NCBI GenBank assembly: GCA_942492115.1
Contig: CALODL010000029.1
Span: 1-64,000, forward strand
Length of the DNA: 64,000 nucleotides
Source: CALODL01 sp942492115
GTDB taxonomy: Bacteria; Planctomycetota; Phycisphaerae; UBA1845; CAIVHJ01
Direction: 5' to 3'
The translations under genes were made by a program, and so were the position numbers. This document shows, piece by piece, positions 25,798 through 35,260 of the stretch (positions within the stretch are counted from its first letter, which is position 1; every line of letters begins with the position of its first letter). The notes under the pieces were generated by a model. That model was not told the origin of the DNA, searched no databases, and saw nothing but the letters and a program-made list of their open reading frames with translations.

Positions 25798-27576
25798 ATG
25801 TTTCGCAGCCCGTATTTTCGCCGCTTGTTCATGCCCATGACCGCGTTGGTGTGCGCCTGCACGCTGGCCAGCGCCCTCCATGCCGCAGTTCAACTGCGCG
25901 CCGCCGTACTTCAGCAGGCCATCACCTCCATGGAGCACACCGCGGGTATCATCGCCAACCTGGCGTCGCGATTCAGCGGTACAGCGCTACAGGATGCGAT
26001 CAGCGCTATCGCTGTCCAACAGGATGCGGCGATCACGGTAATAGATGTCGACGGCTGCGTCCTCCTTGACTCTGACGGCGCCCGACCCGGTGCCGCTGTG
26101 GGCCAAGCACTCGAGATCATGCAGGCACGTCGTGACGGGCATGCCACCATCAAACGAATGAGCCACGAACATGATCGTGAGATGTTCTTTCGCGCCGTGC
26201 GACTACCGCTGACGCCGGACACGACCTGCATCGTCCGCGTCGGGCTGGCGGCCGAGCCACTCGAGGCGACTGTCAGACGGTGGTACTGGCGTCTGTTCGG
26301 CGGTACCTGTGTGGCACTGGCCGTGGCCTGTGGGTGTTGTTATCTCTTCGCCTGGCGCAGGTCTCGGGCCGTCATGCGCCTTGCCGACGGTGCTCGAGCC
26401 CTTGCCCGTGGCACACCGCCCCCTGATGAAGACATCGATGAACCGGGTGAGATCGGCGTCGCAGCGACGGCAATCAACGAGGCAGCAGCGTCGATGTCGC
26501 GGCTCATTCGCCGCACGCGCCAGGACCGCGAAGAACTCGGCGCGGCTCTCGGCAGCATGGTCGAAGGCGTCATCGCAGTAGATGGTCAGCTGAACGTCAG
26601 CTTCGCCAACGAAGCGGCCGGTCGCCTCCTTGATTTTGATGCCGAGCACGCGCGCGGACAGCCACTCGATGCGCTCATCACCCTCACGGACATCCTCGTG
26701 GGCGTGCAGCGGGTCGCGCGCCGCGGCAAGACCCGCAGACTGCGTCTCGGACCCACGTCGACAGCGCTGGAACTTGCCGTATCGATCTGCCCGGTGAAGG
26801 GCCGCTCGCGACCGCGTGGCTATGTCATCGTCTGTCATGATGCCTCAGAATCGCAGCGCTATCAGGAATTGCGCACCGAGTTCGTGGCCAACGCATCGCA
26901 CGAGCTCAGAACTCCGCTGTCGCTCATTCGTGGATTCGTCGAAACACTGCAGGATGGTGCCAAGAACGACGTCAAGAAACGTGATCGCTTCCTTGAACGC
27001 ATCGAGCGCAATGCGATTCAGTTGACCAACCTCATCAGCGACCTGCTCGAGATCTCCGAACTCGAGGAAAAACGGACATCCCGTGAACACGGCGCGGTCG
27101 ACGTGGGCGTGCTGCTCGAACGGGTCTGCGAGACGCTGCGCCCTGCGGCCCAGATGAAGGACCACAAGCTTAAACTCACGTATCCGGCCAACCTTCCGGC
27201 GATCACCGGCCACTCCCGGGACATCGAGAGGTCTTTCGCCAATCTGCTCGACAACGCAATCAAGTACACCGAACGCGGCGGATGGATTACGGTCAGCGCC
27301 GTCCGCCAGGACGACGACATCGTCGTCGCATTCGAGGACACGGGCCTCGGTATCCCCGAAGAAGATCTTCCACGCATCTTCGAACGCTTCTTCCGAGTCG
27401 ACAAATCGAGATCCAAAGAAATGGGTGGCACGGGCTTGGGACTTGCGATCGTCAAGCATGTGGTGCAGGCGCATGGCGGGGTCATCGATGTGACCAGCAA
27501 ACCCGGGCAGGGCTCGCGGTTCACGCTCGAGCTGCCGATCCGCAATCGACCACGGCCGGGGGCCGCTGCGAGCTGA
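25798..27576 (+). CDS. phoR: Phosphate regulon sensor histidine kinase PhoR
   Basis: A 592-residue kinase: helix 1 (about 10-30), a periplasmic or extracytoplasmic sensor of about 135 residues, helix 2 (168-186), HAMP (187-240), a PAS domain (about 246-345), HisKA with His368 (NASHELRTPLS), and HATPase with NLLDNAIKYTE (N box), FEDTGLGIPEEDL (G1), the F box and GTGLGLAIVKH (G2). The ATG at 25,798 begins 28 bases after the phoB stop. The large sensor plus PAS resembles Bacillus-type PhoR more than the short E. coli form. Confidence 0.92.
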   Translation: MFRSPYFRRLFMPMTALVCACTLASALHAAVQLRAAVLQQAITSMEHTAGIIANLASRFSGTALQDAISAIAVQQDAAITVIDVDGCVLLDSDGARPGAAVGQALEIMQARRDGHATIKRMSHEHDREMFFRAVRLPLTPDTTCIVRVGLAAEPLEATVRRWYWRLFGGTCVALAVACGCCYLFAWRRSRAVMRLADGARALARGTPPPDEDIDEPGEIGVAATAINEAAASMSRLIRRTRQDREELGAALGSMVEGVIAVDGQLNVSFANEAAGRLLDFDAEHARGQPLDALITLTDILVGVQRVARRGKTRRLRLGPTSTALELAVSICPVKGRSRPRGYVIVCHDASESQRYQELRTEFVANASHELRTPLSLIRGFVETLQDGAKNDVKKRDRFLERIERNAIQLTNLISDLLEISELEEKRTSREHGAVDVGVLLERVCETLRPAAQMKDHKLKLTYPANLPAITGHSRDIERSFANLLDNAIKYTERGGWITVSAVRQDDDIVVAFEDTGLGIPEEDLPRIFERFFRVDKSRSKEMGGTGLGLAIVKHVVQAHGGVIDVTSKPGQGSRFTLELPIRNRPRPGAAAS

Positions 27577-27635
27577 AATCCCTTGCCCCTCAAAGTGTTT
27601 CATGGGTTATAAGAGGGCTATGATGCGCGGGTCCG

Positions 27636-27657
27636 ATGACGCGTCATGTGGTAGAAT
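27636..27657 (+). promoter_or_regulatory. Palindrome and -10-like element before the Cys-rich repeat gene
   Basis: The perfect 12-bp palindrome ATGACGCGTCAT (27,636-27,647) is followed four bases later by TAGAAT (27,652-27,657), 58 bases before the start codon. The arrangement would suit an operator between -35 and -10. No convincing -35 hexamer is visible. Confidence 0.35.
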
Positions 27658-27715
27658 CCGCAACGTCCGCTACATAGGGGCGGCGCCTCAATTCAATTGC
27701 CCGGAGGGACCAATC

Positions 27716-30700
27716 ATGTCGAATACCACGGTCAAAGCTTTGTGCACGGTACTTGCCGTCATGATCACAGCGCCCGCATCGGCGCAGACCGAGCTGTCAC
27801 AAGACTCGCCACAGGCACTCTCGGCCGGGTCGGGGACCTGCTGTCTCCCGGGCGGCGCCTGCGTCGCGTTGCCGCCTCGATTGTGCATCATGGATGGTGG
27901 CGTTCCACAGCCACCTGGAATGCAATGTCTGGACGACATATGTCCGGCGAATGCGCTGGGGGCCTGCTGTCTACCCAACGGTGATTGCGTCACTGCACCA
28001 CTGATCGACTGTATTCTCGACGGTGGTCATCCCCATGGCCCGGGGACTGGATGTGATCGCGTGGACTGCACACCGCGCAGCGGCGCCTGCTGCCTGCCCG
28101 ATGGATCGTGCCTCGATCTACCCTTCGTCATCTGCCTGATCGAAGGTGGCTTCCCGAATCCGCAACTGGCTTGCGATGCCGATGAACTGGTTTGCCCCGA
28201 TCCGCCGGTCGGAGCGTGCTGCCTGCAAACAGGTAACGGGGCATCCTGTATCGAGACTGGCCCAGGTCCCTGTCATGACGAAGGGGGCGTCTTCCTTGGC
28301 GATGGCAGCTCCTGCCCTGCTGACGGCGTGTGCGGCCCCCCCGTGGGTGCATGCTGCTTCATGAGTGGTGAATGCGCAGAGATTCCTTTCATCCATTGCC
28401 TGGAAGAAGGCGGTATGCCGTTGCCGCCGGGCAGCGCGTGTGGTGATCTCGATTGCCCGATGATGCCCATGGGTGCATGTTGCGTCCCGAACGGCGGCTG
28501 CTTCGAAGGAACGCTGGACGAGTGCCACAATGAAAATGGCAACTTTCAGGGACCAGGCACACACTGCCCCGCCTCCGGAACGTGTACTCCACCAGCAGGT
28601 GCCTGTTGCCTCCCGCAGGGTGAGTGTGTCGAGGCCCCGTTCATCGCATGCCTGAATGAAGGTGGTTTCCCTCAAGAGCCCGGAACGGCTTGTGGCGAAA
28701 TCGATTGCCCGGCTCCGGATATCGCAGCGTGTTGCTTCCCGAACGGCGGTTGTGTCGAGGTCCCGCCCATGGTGTGCCTCATCGAAGGTGGCCAGCCGGG
28801 CGCACCTGGCAGCCATTGTGATCAGGACGACGCATGTTTCGAACCCCAGATCGGTCCCTGCTGCTTCAATGGCGCAGAGTGTGTCGAGTTGGTCACCATT
28901 CACTGCATCATGGAAGGCGGAATGCCCGGCGAACCAGGTACCTCGTGCGCTGCAATCGACTGCGGTCCCCCACTTGGCGCATGCTGCGTCATCGCTGACG
29001 ATGGAACCAGCGGTTGTTTCGAGGGAAGCCCCGGGGCATGCGCGATGAAGGGTGGCGAATTCCTCGGAACGGGCACGCACTGTCCTGATGATCCCAACGT
29101 GCCCTGCAACCAACCGATCGTGAACTGTTGCCTGCCCGACGGTGTCTGCGACGACGTGCCACTGCCGGTGTGCGTCAACGAGGGCGGCCTGCCATTGCCT
29201 CCTGGCGAATCATGCGAAGCCTGTCCTGGCGAAGAAACCGGCGCTTGCTGCTTCCCGGGTGGGGCGTGTGCCCAGTTGACGTTCATCTACTGTCACCTCG
29301 AGGGCGGTCAGCCATCGGAACCGGGCAGCTCGTGTAACACGGTCGACTGTGGCGGTGGACCGGTCGTGACCTGCTGCCTGCCTGATGGTGATTGCGGTGA
29401 ACTCAATCTCATTGAATGCCTCACTTCAGGCGGTATTCCCTTACCACCGGACCAGAGCTGCGCGACTTGCCCTCAGGAACAGCCGGGTGCCTGCTGTTTC
29501 CAGGAAGGCGAATGTGTCGAATTGATCTTCATCCACTGCCTCAAGGAAGGCGGCATGCCGGGCGAACCCGGGTCGACGTGTCCCGACACGGATTGCTCGG
29601 CAGAGCGCACCGGCGCATGCTGCGTGGATGTACCGGGTGCGCCTGCGGCCTGCTTCCAGGCCCGGCCCGATGGCTGCGCGGCCAAGGGTGGGGCATTCCA
29701 GGGCCCAGGGACATTCTGTTCCGATGTCCCGGAAGACCCGTGCGGAACGGGCATGGTCGCTGCGTGCTGCCTGCCCAACGGCGCATGTGTCGAGACCGAG
29801 ATCATGGCCTGCATCGCCGAAGGAGGCATGCCGTTACCGCCGGATGAAAGTTGCGACGCATGCCCCATCCAGGAGGTCGGCGCGTGCTGCTTACCCGATG
29901 GCGTCTGTCTCGAACTGACTTTCTCTCATTGCATCAACGAAGGCGGTCAGCCCGTTGGCGCGCGGGCACGCCATGCGATCTCGTTGATTGTGCGGGACCT
30001 CCGATCGGCGCCTGCTGCCTCGCCCCAGACAACGGCATTGGCGGATGTTTCGAGGGGACGCTACAGGATTGCTCGAACCGGGGCGGAAAATTCCTCGGTC
30101 CGAACAGCGCATGCCCGGACCAACCGGATGCCGATTGCGGTGGCCCCATCGTGACCTGTTGCCTGCCCAGCGGGAACTGTGAGCAGGTCGATATCATCGT
30201 CTGCCTCGATGCGGGCGGCGTGCCGTTGCCTCCCGATAGCGGATGTTCACAGTGCCCGGATCAACAAACCGGTGCATGTTGTTTCCCCGACGGGCAATGC
30301 AGGCAACTGCCCTTCCTGCACTGCCTGCAGGAAGGCGGCCAGCCTGGTGAGCCGGGAAGCCCATGCTCAGATGCGGGGTGCGTCGAACCGCCCTTCGGCG
30401 CCTGTTGCGTCGGCTCGGCGGCTGGTGTCCCGCTTTGTATTGAGACTTCGCTACCGCATTGCAATGCGGAGAATGGCATCTTTCAGGGCCCCGGCACGAG
30501 GTGCACTGATGACGCCGGCGCGTGCGGTCCGATGTTGGAAAACTGTTGTCTGCCCAACGGGTGCTTCATGGTGCCGCTCGAGGCGTGCCTCGATGAGGGC
30601 GGCATGCCCCTGCCTCCGGGCGTGCCATGCGATCACTGTTCGGACGTCAAGAACGTCGCGTGTTGCCTGCCCGATGATGGCTGCCTCGAAGTCCCGCTGA

Positions 30701-31745
30701 TCATCTGCTTGCGCCTCGGGGGTGACCCCACTGCGCTGGGCGGCCATTGTGCGGACGTCGATTGTTCATTCGATCCAATGGGCGCTTGTTGCCTGCAGGA
30801 CCCTGCAGGCGGAAGTCAGTGTATCGAAGCTCCGTTGGAGTTGTGCCTCAACGAAGGAGGCGCTTTCCAGGGGCCGGGTACCCGGTGCGACGACCCCAAC
30901 ATGCCATGTGGTCCACCGCCGATCGGAATCTGCTGCCTGCCTGACGGTGATTGCGCGCTGAGTTGCCATTCAAAGACTGCATCGACCTCAATGGTCTGCC
31001 ATTTCCGCCGGACGCCCCCTGCGACATTTGTCCGCCGGTGGACACCGGTGCCTGCTGCTTCGAGAACGGCGAATGTATACAGCTGCCCGTAGCTCATTGT
31101 CTTCGCGAGGGTGGCCAGCCGGCAGGGGCCGGAACGGCCTGTCCTACGACACAGTGTGGCGGCGGCGATCCGATCGGCGCATGTTGCATCACCAGCGGTA
31201 CTGGAGAAATCTGTGTGCACGCGCCCGCCGACGCGTGCAGCGCCGAGGGCGGCGCGTTTCAAGGCCCGGGGACCCATTGCCCTGAGGATCCTGCCGCAGG
31301 TTGTGCGGAACCGGTCGGTGCATGTTGTTTGCCCGATGGCGTCTGTGGGGAACTGCCAGTCACAGCATGCCTCGCCGAAGGCGGCCTTCCACTGCCCGCC
31401 GGCATACCGTGTGACGCCTGCCCCGATGCCCAGAGCGGTGCCTGTTGCTTCAATGTGCCCGGTGTGGTGCCTTGCGTCGACGGCCTGAATGCCTTCGAAT
31501 GCGGTAACGAAGGCGGAACGTTCTACGGTGGCATGGGTTGTGCCGAGAGCGAACCTCCGAGCTGCCCCGTGGTCGATGAACGGGCCTGTTGTCTACCTGA
31601 CGGCAAATGCCTGTTCGCGCCGGTGAAACTCTGTCACGCGCTGGGTGGACGCCCGGGTAAGCCGGGCGATCAGTGCCCGTCGGCATGTGCCAACCCGGCG
31701 CCGGTGCGTCCGCGGAAACCGGCCATCCGCAACCATGACGACTGA
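27716..31745 (+). CDS. Giant secreted Cys-rich repeat protein, two frameshifts
   Basis: The ATG at 27,716 follows GGAGGGACC. A signal peptide ending near ASAQ precedes about 1,300 residues made almost wholly of a 36-48-residue unit that begins GACC or a close variant; I count 30. Each unit has six Cys, so three disulfides per unit are likely after export. The frame is lost near 29,958 and again near 30,953. At each place removing two bases (an extra CG or GC in a GCGC run) restores perfect repeat spacing to the stop at 31,745. If the shifts are real, only the first two thirds are made. Similar GACC units occur in the protein at 60,627. Proteins of this style are frequent in planctomycetes; the function is unknown, perhaps surface or matrix. 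Confidence 0.82.
27830..31680 (+). repeat. Tandem Cys-rich coding repeat, about 30 units with A-B-C higher order
   Basis: Unit types are distinguishable by their ends. Type A has a ...PLPP...CxxCP ending. Type B has FIHCLxEGGxPGEPG and ends DC. Type C has an insertion after the CC pair, then GGxFxGPGTxCP. In the first third the order is irregular. From about unit 14 (near 29,480) the order A-B-C recurs with a period of about 125-130 residues, or roughly 385 bases, which points to amplification of a three-unit block. Confidence 0.8.
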
Positions 31746-31777
31746 GGCGTGCGCGCAATGACCCTGGAATCTTCATC

Positions 31778-31815
31778 CGACCCCTGTGTGGTGGCCACAC
31801 GGGGGTCGTTCTTTT
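31778..31815 (+). terminator. Rho-independent terminator after the repeat gene
   Basis: CGACCCCTGTGTGG (31,778-31,791) pairs with CCACACGGGGGTCG (31,795-31,808) across a three-base loop, with one G-T pair, and is followed by TTCTTTT. It lies 33 bases after the stop of the Cys-rich repeat gene. Confidence 0.85.
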
Positions 31816-32139
31816 GATCCAGGTGTGATACGGATATCGCCTCATGATCAAGGTCGACCACCGGCGGAGGAGTGCACCGGTCAGGCGAACGACGATATGT
31901 CCCCTGGTCACCCTCACATGCACAGACAGCGCGGTACTGGCATCGCCTGGACCGGGGATGTAGAATACCGCCCCATTCGACGGGGGTGCTGGTGCGAGCC
32001 ACCATGGCTCAGATCCAGCTGACCAGCCGCCGACAATTGTCCATCCCTGCTTCGTTCGTAATCGAGCGACGTGACCACCATGTGCGTTTGATCACACGGA
32101 CCGCGGGATGATCGTGAGCGCCTTGTCCTGGACAACATC
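31816..32139 (+). other. Non-coding leader region before rpsA
   Basis: No supported gene. A TGTAGAAT element (near 31,965) could be an extended -10 for rpsA. A 35-codon frame from the ATG at 32,004 (MAQIQLTSRRQLSIPASFV) has a faint likeness to AbrB-type hairpin proteins but is too short to call. The long leader may serve S1 autoregulation, which is inferred only. Confidence 0.35.
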
Positions 32140-33672
32140 ATGACCAACGAAACCGGAAACCACGCCACGCCGGAACCACCTGCCGGCGATGATTCGATCG
32201 ACAATATTCAAGAGCCCGAGATCGACGCTCCGACCATGGACGCGCTCGATGCAGAAGTGCAACGGGAGATGGCCGAAGCCCTGGGCGGCGCCAGTGTCAT
32301 GGACCTCGTTGACGCGGAAGAAATGGCGGCCAAGACCGAGCGCGATCAGATCCAGCGCGGCAAAGTCATCGCTATCCAGGGCGACGATATCTTCGTGGAC
32401 GTCGGGGCCAAGAGCGAAGGGTATCTCCCCGCCACGCAGTTCAAGGATGATCCCCTGCCGGCCGTAGGCGACGTCATCGAGGTCGTCATCGAGGGATTCG
32501 ACCGCGACGACAATTTGCTCAAACTTTCGCGTGAAGGCGCGGTCATGCAGGCCGCATGGGATGACGTGCAACGTGGGCAGGTGCTCGAGGGCATCGTCAA
32601 AGGGCATAACAAAGGCGGCCTCGAGATGGAATTCTCGGGCATTCGCGGGTTCATGCCCGCGAGCCAGATCGACCGTCACCGCGTCGAAGAAATGTCCGGG
32701 TACGTCAATCAGAAAATGCAGTGCGAAGTCATCGAAATCAAACGCGATAACAAGTCGATCGTCGTCTCGCGGCGCAATATCCTTCAGCGCGAAGCGGCTG
32801 AAGCCAAAGAGAAAATGTATGGCTCGATCGCCGAAGGCCAGACGACAACGGGCGTTGTCAAGACGATCATGCCCTACGGTGCCTTCGTAGACATAGGCGG
32901 GGTAGACGGGCTGCTGCATGTCAGTGACATGGCCCACAGCCGCGTCAACGATCCCAACGAAGTCGTCAAGGAAGGCCAGCAGCTGGAGCTGATGGTACTC
33001 AAGGTCGACCACGAGAACAAAAAGATCTCCCTGGGGCTCAAGCAGGTCATGCCCGATCCGTGGACCGGTGCGGACAACAAGTGGCAGCCTGACACCGTGG
33101 TGAGCGGTCGAATCGTGAAGCTGATGGACTTTGGAGCGTTCGTCCAGCTCGAAGAAGGCGTCGAGGGCTTGATCCCGATCAGTGAAATGAGCTATGAGCG
33201 GCGCATCAATCACCCCAAGGAGGTCGTGACCGAAGGCGAGGTCGTCAAGGTTCGAGTGCTCAACGTCGAACCGGAGCGCAAACGCATCAGCCTGTCGATC
33301 AAGCGTCTTGCAGAAGATCCCTGGATGGGCGCGTCCCATCGCTGGCCGGCCGGCTCCGTGGTCAACGGCACGGTCAAACGACTCGAAGGCTTCGGCGCGT
33401 TCGTCGAACTGGCCCCTGGTATCGAGGGCCTCGTCCACATCAGTGAACTGTCCTACAACCGCGTCGGCACGGTCGGGGAAGTCGTTGCGGAAGGCCAGGT
33501 GATCGAAGCGAAGGTGCTCAGCGTCGACGAGGACAAGCGCCGCATCGGGCTGTCGATCAAGCAACGCGTCGAAATGCCTGATTACACCGGGGATGCCGAC
33601 ACCCAGAGTTCTGAGCCCGCAGCTCCTCCAAAAAAGCGGAAGAAGCCGTTGCGCGGCGGGCTTGATCGCTAA
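32140..33672 (+). CDS. rpsA: 30S ribosomal protein S1
   Basis: A 510-residue protein with an acidic N-terminal segment (1-65) and five S1 RNA-binding domains, at about 68-135, 145-213, 233-303, 316-391 and 403-475. Each ends in the usual strand (KLSRE, IVVSRRN, ISLGLKQ, ISLSIKR, IGLSIKQ), and domains 3-5 share GAFVxL. The basic tail KKRKKPLRGGLDR is typical of planctomycete-type S1. It binds mRNA at the ribosome during initiation. Enterobacterial S1 has six domains, so this is the five-domain form. The Shine-Dalgarno sequence is weak, as often for rpsA. Confidence 0.93.
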   Translation: MTNETGNHATPEPPAGDDSIDNIQEPEIDAPTMDALDAEVQREMAEALGGASVMDLVDAEEMAAKTERDQIQRGKVIAIQGDDIFVDVGAKSEGYLPATQFKDDPLPAVGDVIEVVIEGFDRDDNLLKLSREGAVMQAAWDDVQRGQVLEGIVKGHNKGGLEMEFSGIRGFMPASQIDRHRVEEMSGYVNQKMQCEVIEIKRDNKSIVVSRRNILQREAAEAKEKMYGSIAEGQTTTGVVKTIMPYGAFVDIGGVDGLLHVSDMAHSRVNDPNEVVKEGQQLELMVLKVDHENKKISLGLKQVMPDPWTGADNKWQPDTVVSGRIVKLMDFGAFVQLEEGVEGLIPISEMSYERRINHPKEVVTEGEVVKVRVLNVEPERKRISLSIKRLAEDPWMGASHRWPAGSVVNGTVKRLEGFGAFVELAPGIEGLVHISELSYNRVGTVGEVVAEGQVIEAKVLSVDEDKRRIGLSIKQRVEMPDYTGDADTQSSEPAAPPKKRKKPLRGGLDR

Positions 33673-33843
33673 CCACTTGATCGCCATAGTGCACAGCACC
33701 CTACTCGAACACGGCGTCAGGGATAGACCGGGGGCATGGTGGCGCAGAGGCGTCCACGCGGTTGCCCCGGACACGACAGCCCCGCCTCGTATCGTGGCGT
33801 GCGACGTCCTGCGCTCGTGCAGCGCTGCCCGAGAACGCTAGCT

Positions 33844-35076
33844 GTGGCTGGCAGTCCCGAAAACAGCGCCAGTTCTTCGACCTCTGAACGCCTCTACACC
33901 GTCGCGTTCTTCCAGACCTTCGCAGCGGTTGCCATCTTCATGACGGCCGTCGCTCTGCAGTTCCATTTCGGACAATTCATTGCCTACCTGGGACATGAAA
34001 CCGACACGCTCGGGTGGGTCATCGGCTTGAGCATGGCCGGCACATTGATCATGCGCCTGCATGCCGGGCAGTGGATCGATCGCTTCGGATGTCGCGCCGT
34101 ATGGATAGCGGGAACGATCGTGGCCACGTTGGCCAATGGCGCCGTACAGTTCACGACCGCGTTGTGGTTGATTACGCTATTGCGCGCCTGCTCCACCATG
34201 GCCACGGCGACCGTCATGACCACGGTTGCCGTGCAGGCTGCGTTGCTCGCCCCCCCCAATCGCCGTGCAGAGAGCCTCGGCACAATTGGCCTGGCTGGTT
34301 TTGTCGGGATGCTCATCGGCCCGACGTGCGGCGATCTGATTTTTTCCGGTGACGCCTCCTCGGCTACGCCCTACCACATTTTCTTCACGAGCAGTGCCGT
34401 GCTCTGTGCCGTCTCCGGCCTGCTCATCGCCCGCTTTGGCGGCAACGCACACGCAGCCCCCCGTGCTGCAATACCGCAAGGGGTGTTGCGGACCGCCGTC
34501 GAGCACTGGCCGGGTGCAATCCTGCTGGTCGGAGTCGTTTTCGGCATGGCGTTCTGCATGCAATCTCTTTTCCTCGAACGTCTGGCGGAGGCTCGCGCGT
34601 TTTACGACATCAAGGTGTTCTTCATCACCTATGCGCCGACCGCGATGATCTTGCGCATCATTTTTCGCCGTGCTCCTCAGGCACTCGGTCGCAGACCAAC
34701 GCTCATCGGTGGCCTCTTCGTCATGGCAGTCGGCGTCGGCACGCTGAGCCTCGTGCATGACGAGTGGCATCTGATCCTGCCCGGTCTGTTAATGGGTACG
34801 GGACACTGTTTCGTATTCCCATCGATGGTCGACCTCGCCGCAGAGCGGCTGCCGCCTGAACGTCGCGGTGCCGGCACGGCTCTGATTCTCGGCGCCCAGG
34901 ACGTCGGCATGCTGGTCGGATTCGTCGTCCTCGGAGAGGCCATCGCCACCCTGGGTTTCAATCCCGCGCTCCTGATGCTCGGCGGCACCATCGCCGCGGG
35001 TGCGATCGTTTTCACCCTCTGCGGACCGCCCGCCGCGCGTCCTGTCCGTGACCCCGCCAACCGGCTTCCCCGGTAG
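33844..35076 (+). CDS. Major facilitator superfamily transporter
   Basis: About 410 residues with twelve hydrophobic segments. The loop between helices 2 and 3 has the MFS pattern (LHAGQWIDRFGCRAVWI), and the central cytoplasmic loop is at about 190-215. The substrate is unknown. The frame is open from 33,736, but the first 36 residues of that version are Arg/Pro-rich without likeness; I prefer the GTG at 33,844, close to the first helix. It is separated by 184 bases from the lipid operon on the same strand and could export its product, which is a guess from position. Confidence 0.8.
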   Translation: MAGSPENSASSSTSERLYTVAFFQTFAAVAIFMTAVALQFHFGQFIAYLGHETDTLGWVIGLSMAGTLIMRLHAGQWIDRFGCRAVWIAGTIVATLANGAVQFTTALWLITLLRACSTMATATVMTTVAVQAALLAPPNRRAESLGTIGLAGFVGMLIGPTCGDLIFSGDASSATPYHIFFTSSAVLCAVSGLLIARFGGNAHAAPRAAIPQGVLRTAVEHWPGAILLVGVVFGMAFCMQSLFLERLAEARAFYDIKVFFITYAPTAMILRIIFRRAPQALGRRPTLIGGLFVMAVGVGTLSLVHDEWHLILPGLLMGTGHCFVFPSMVDLAAERLPPERRGAGTALILGAQDVGMLVGFVVLGEAIATLGFNPALLMLGGTIAAGAIVFTLCGPPAARPVRDPANRLPR

Positions 35077-35260
35077 CGGCACCACCGGCCCCGCTCCCGC
35101 AGTCCGCGCAACGCCGGCCACACCGCGGTGGACACCGTACCTCATTCAGCTCCATGGGCTTGAATTCGTCGCCAATCCACGAATGGGGGCCAGCGTCCTT
35201 GATCGTTTGTGCACATAGTGTTAACTTCTTTGGATTCAGAACGTTGAGGAATCAAAAGCC

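Noticed and set aside
27830..31680. CRISPR array or intergenic tandem repeat
   Set aside because: The periodic units are protein-coding with conserved Cys codons and variable third positions, not identical DNA repeats with spacers.
32004..32111. 35-codon frame with AbrB-like start (LTSRRQLSIPASF)
   Set aside because: Too short for a full AbrB hairpin domain, no Shine-Dalgarno sequence, and it lies in the rpsA leader.
32092..33774. Long antisense frame opposite rpsA (560 codons)
   Set aside because: It is a shadow of the GC-rich rpsA frame: the composition is biased and no motif is present, while the sense frame has five S1 domains.
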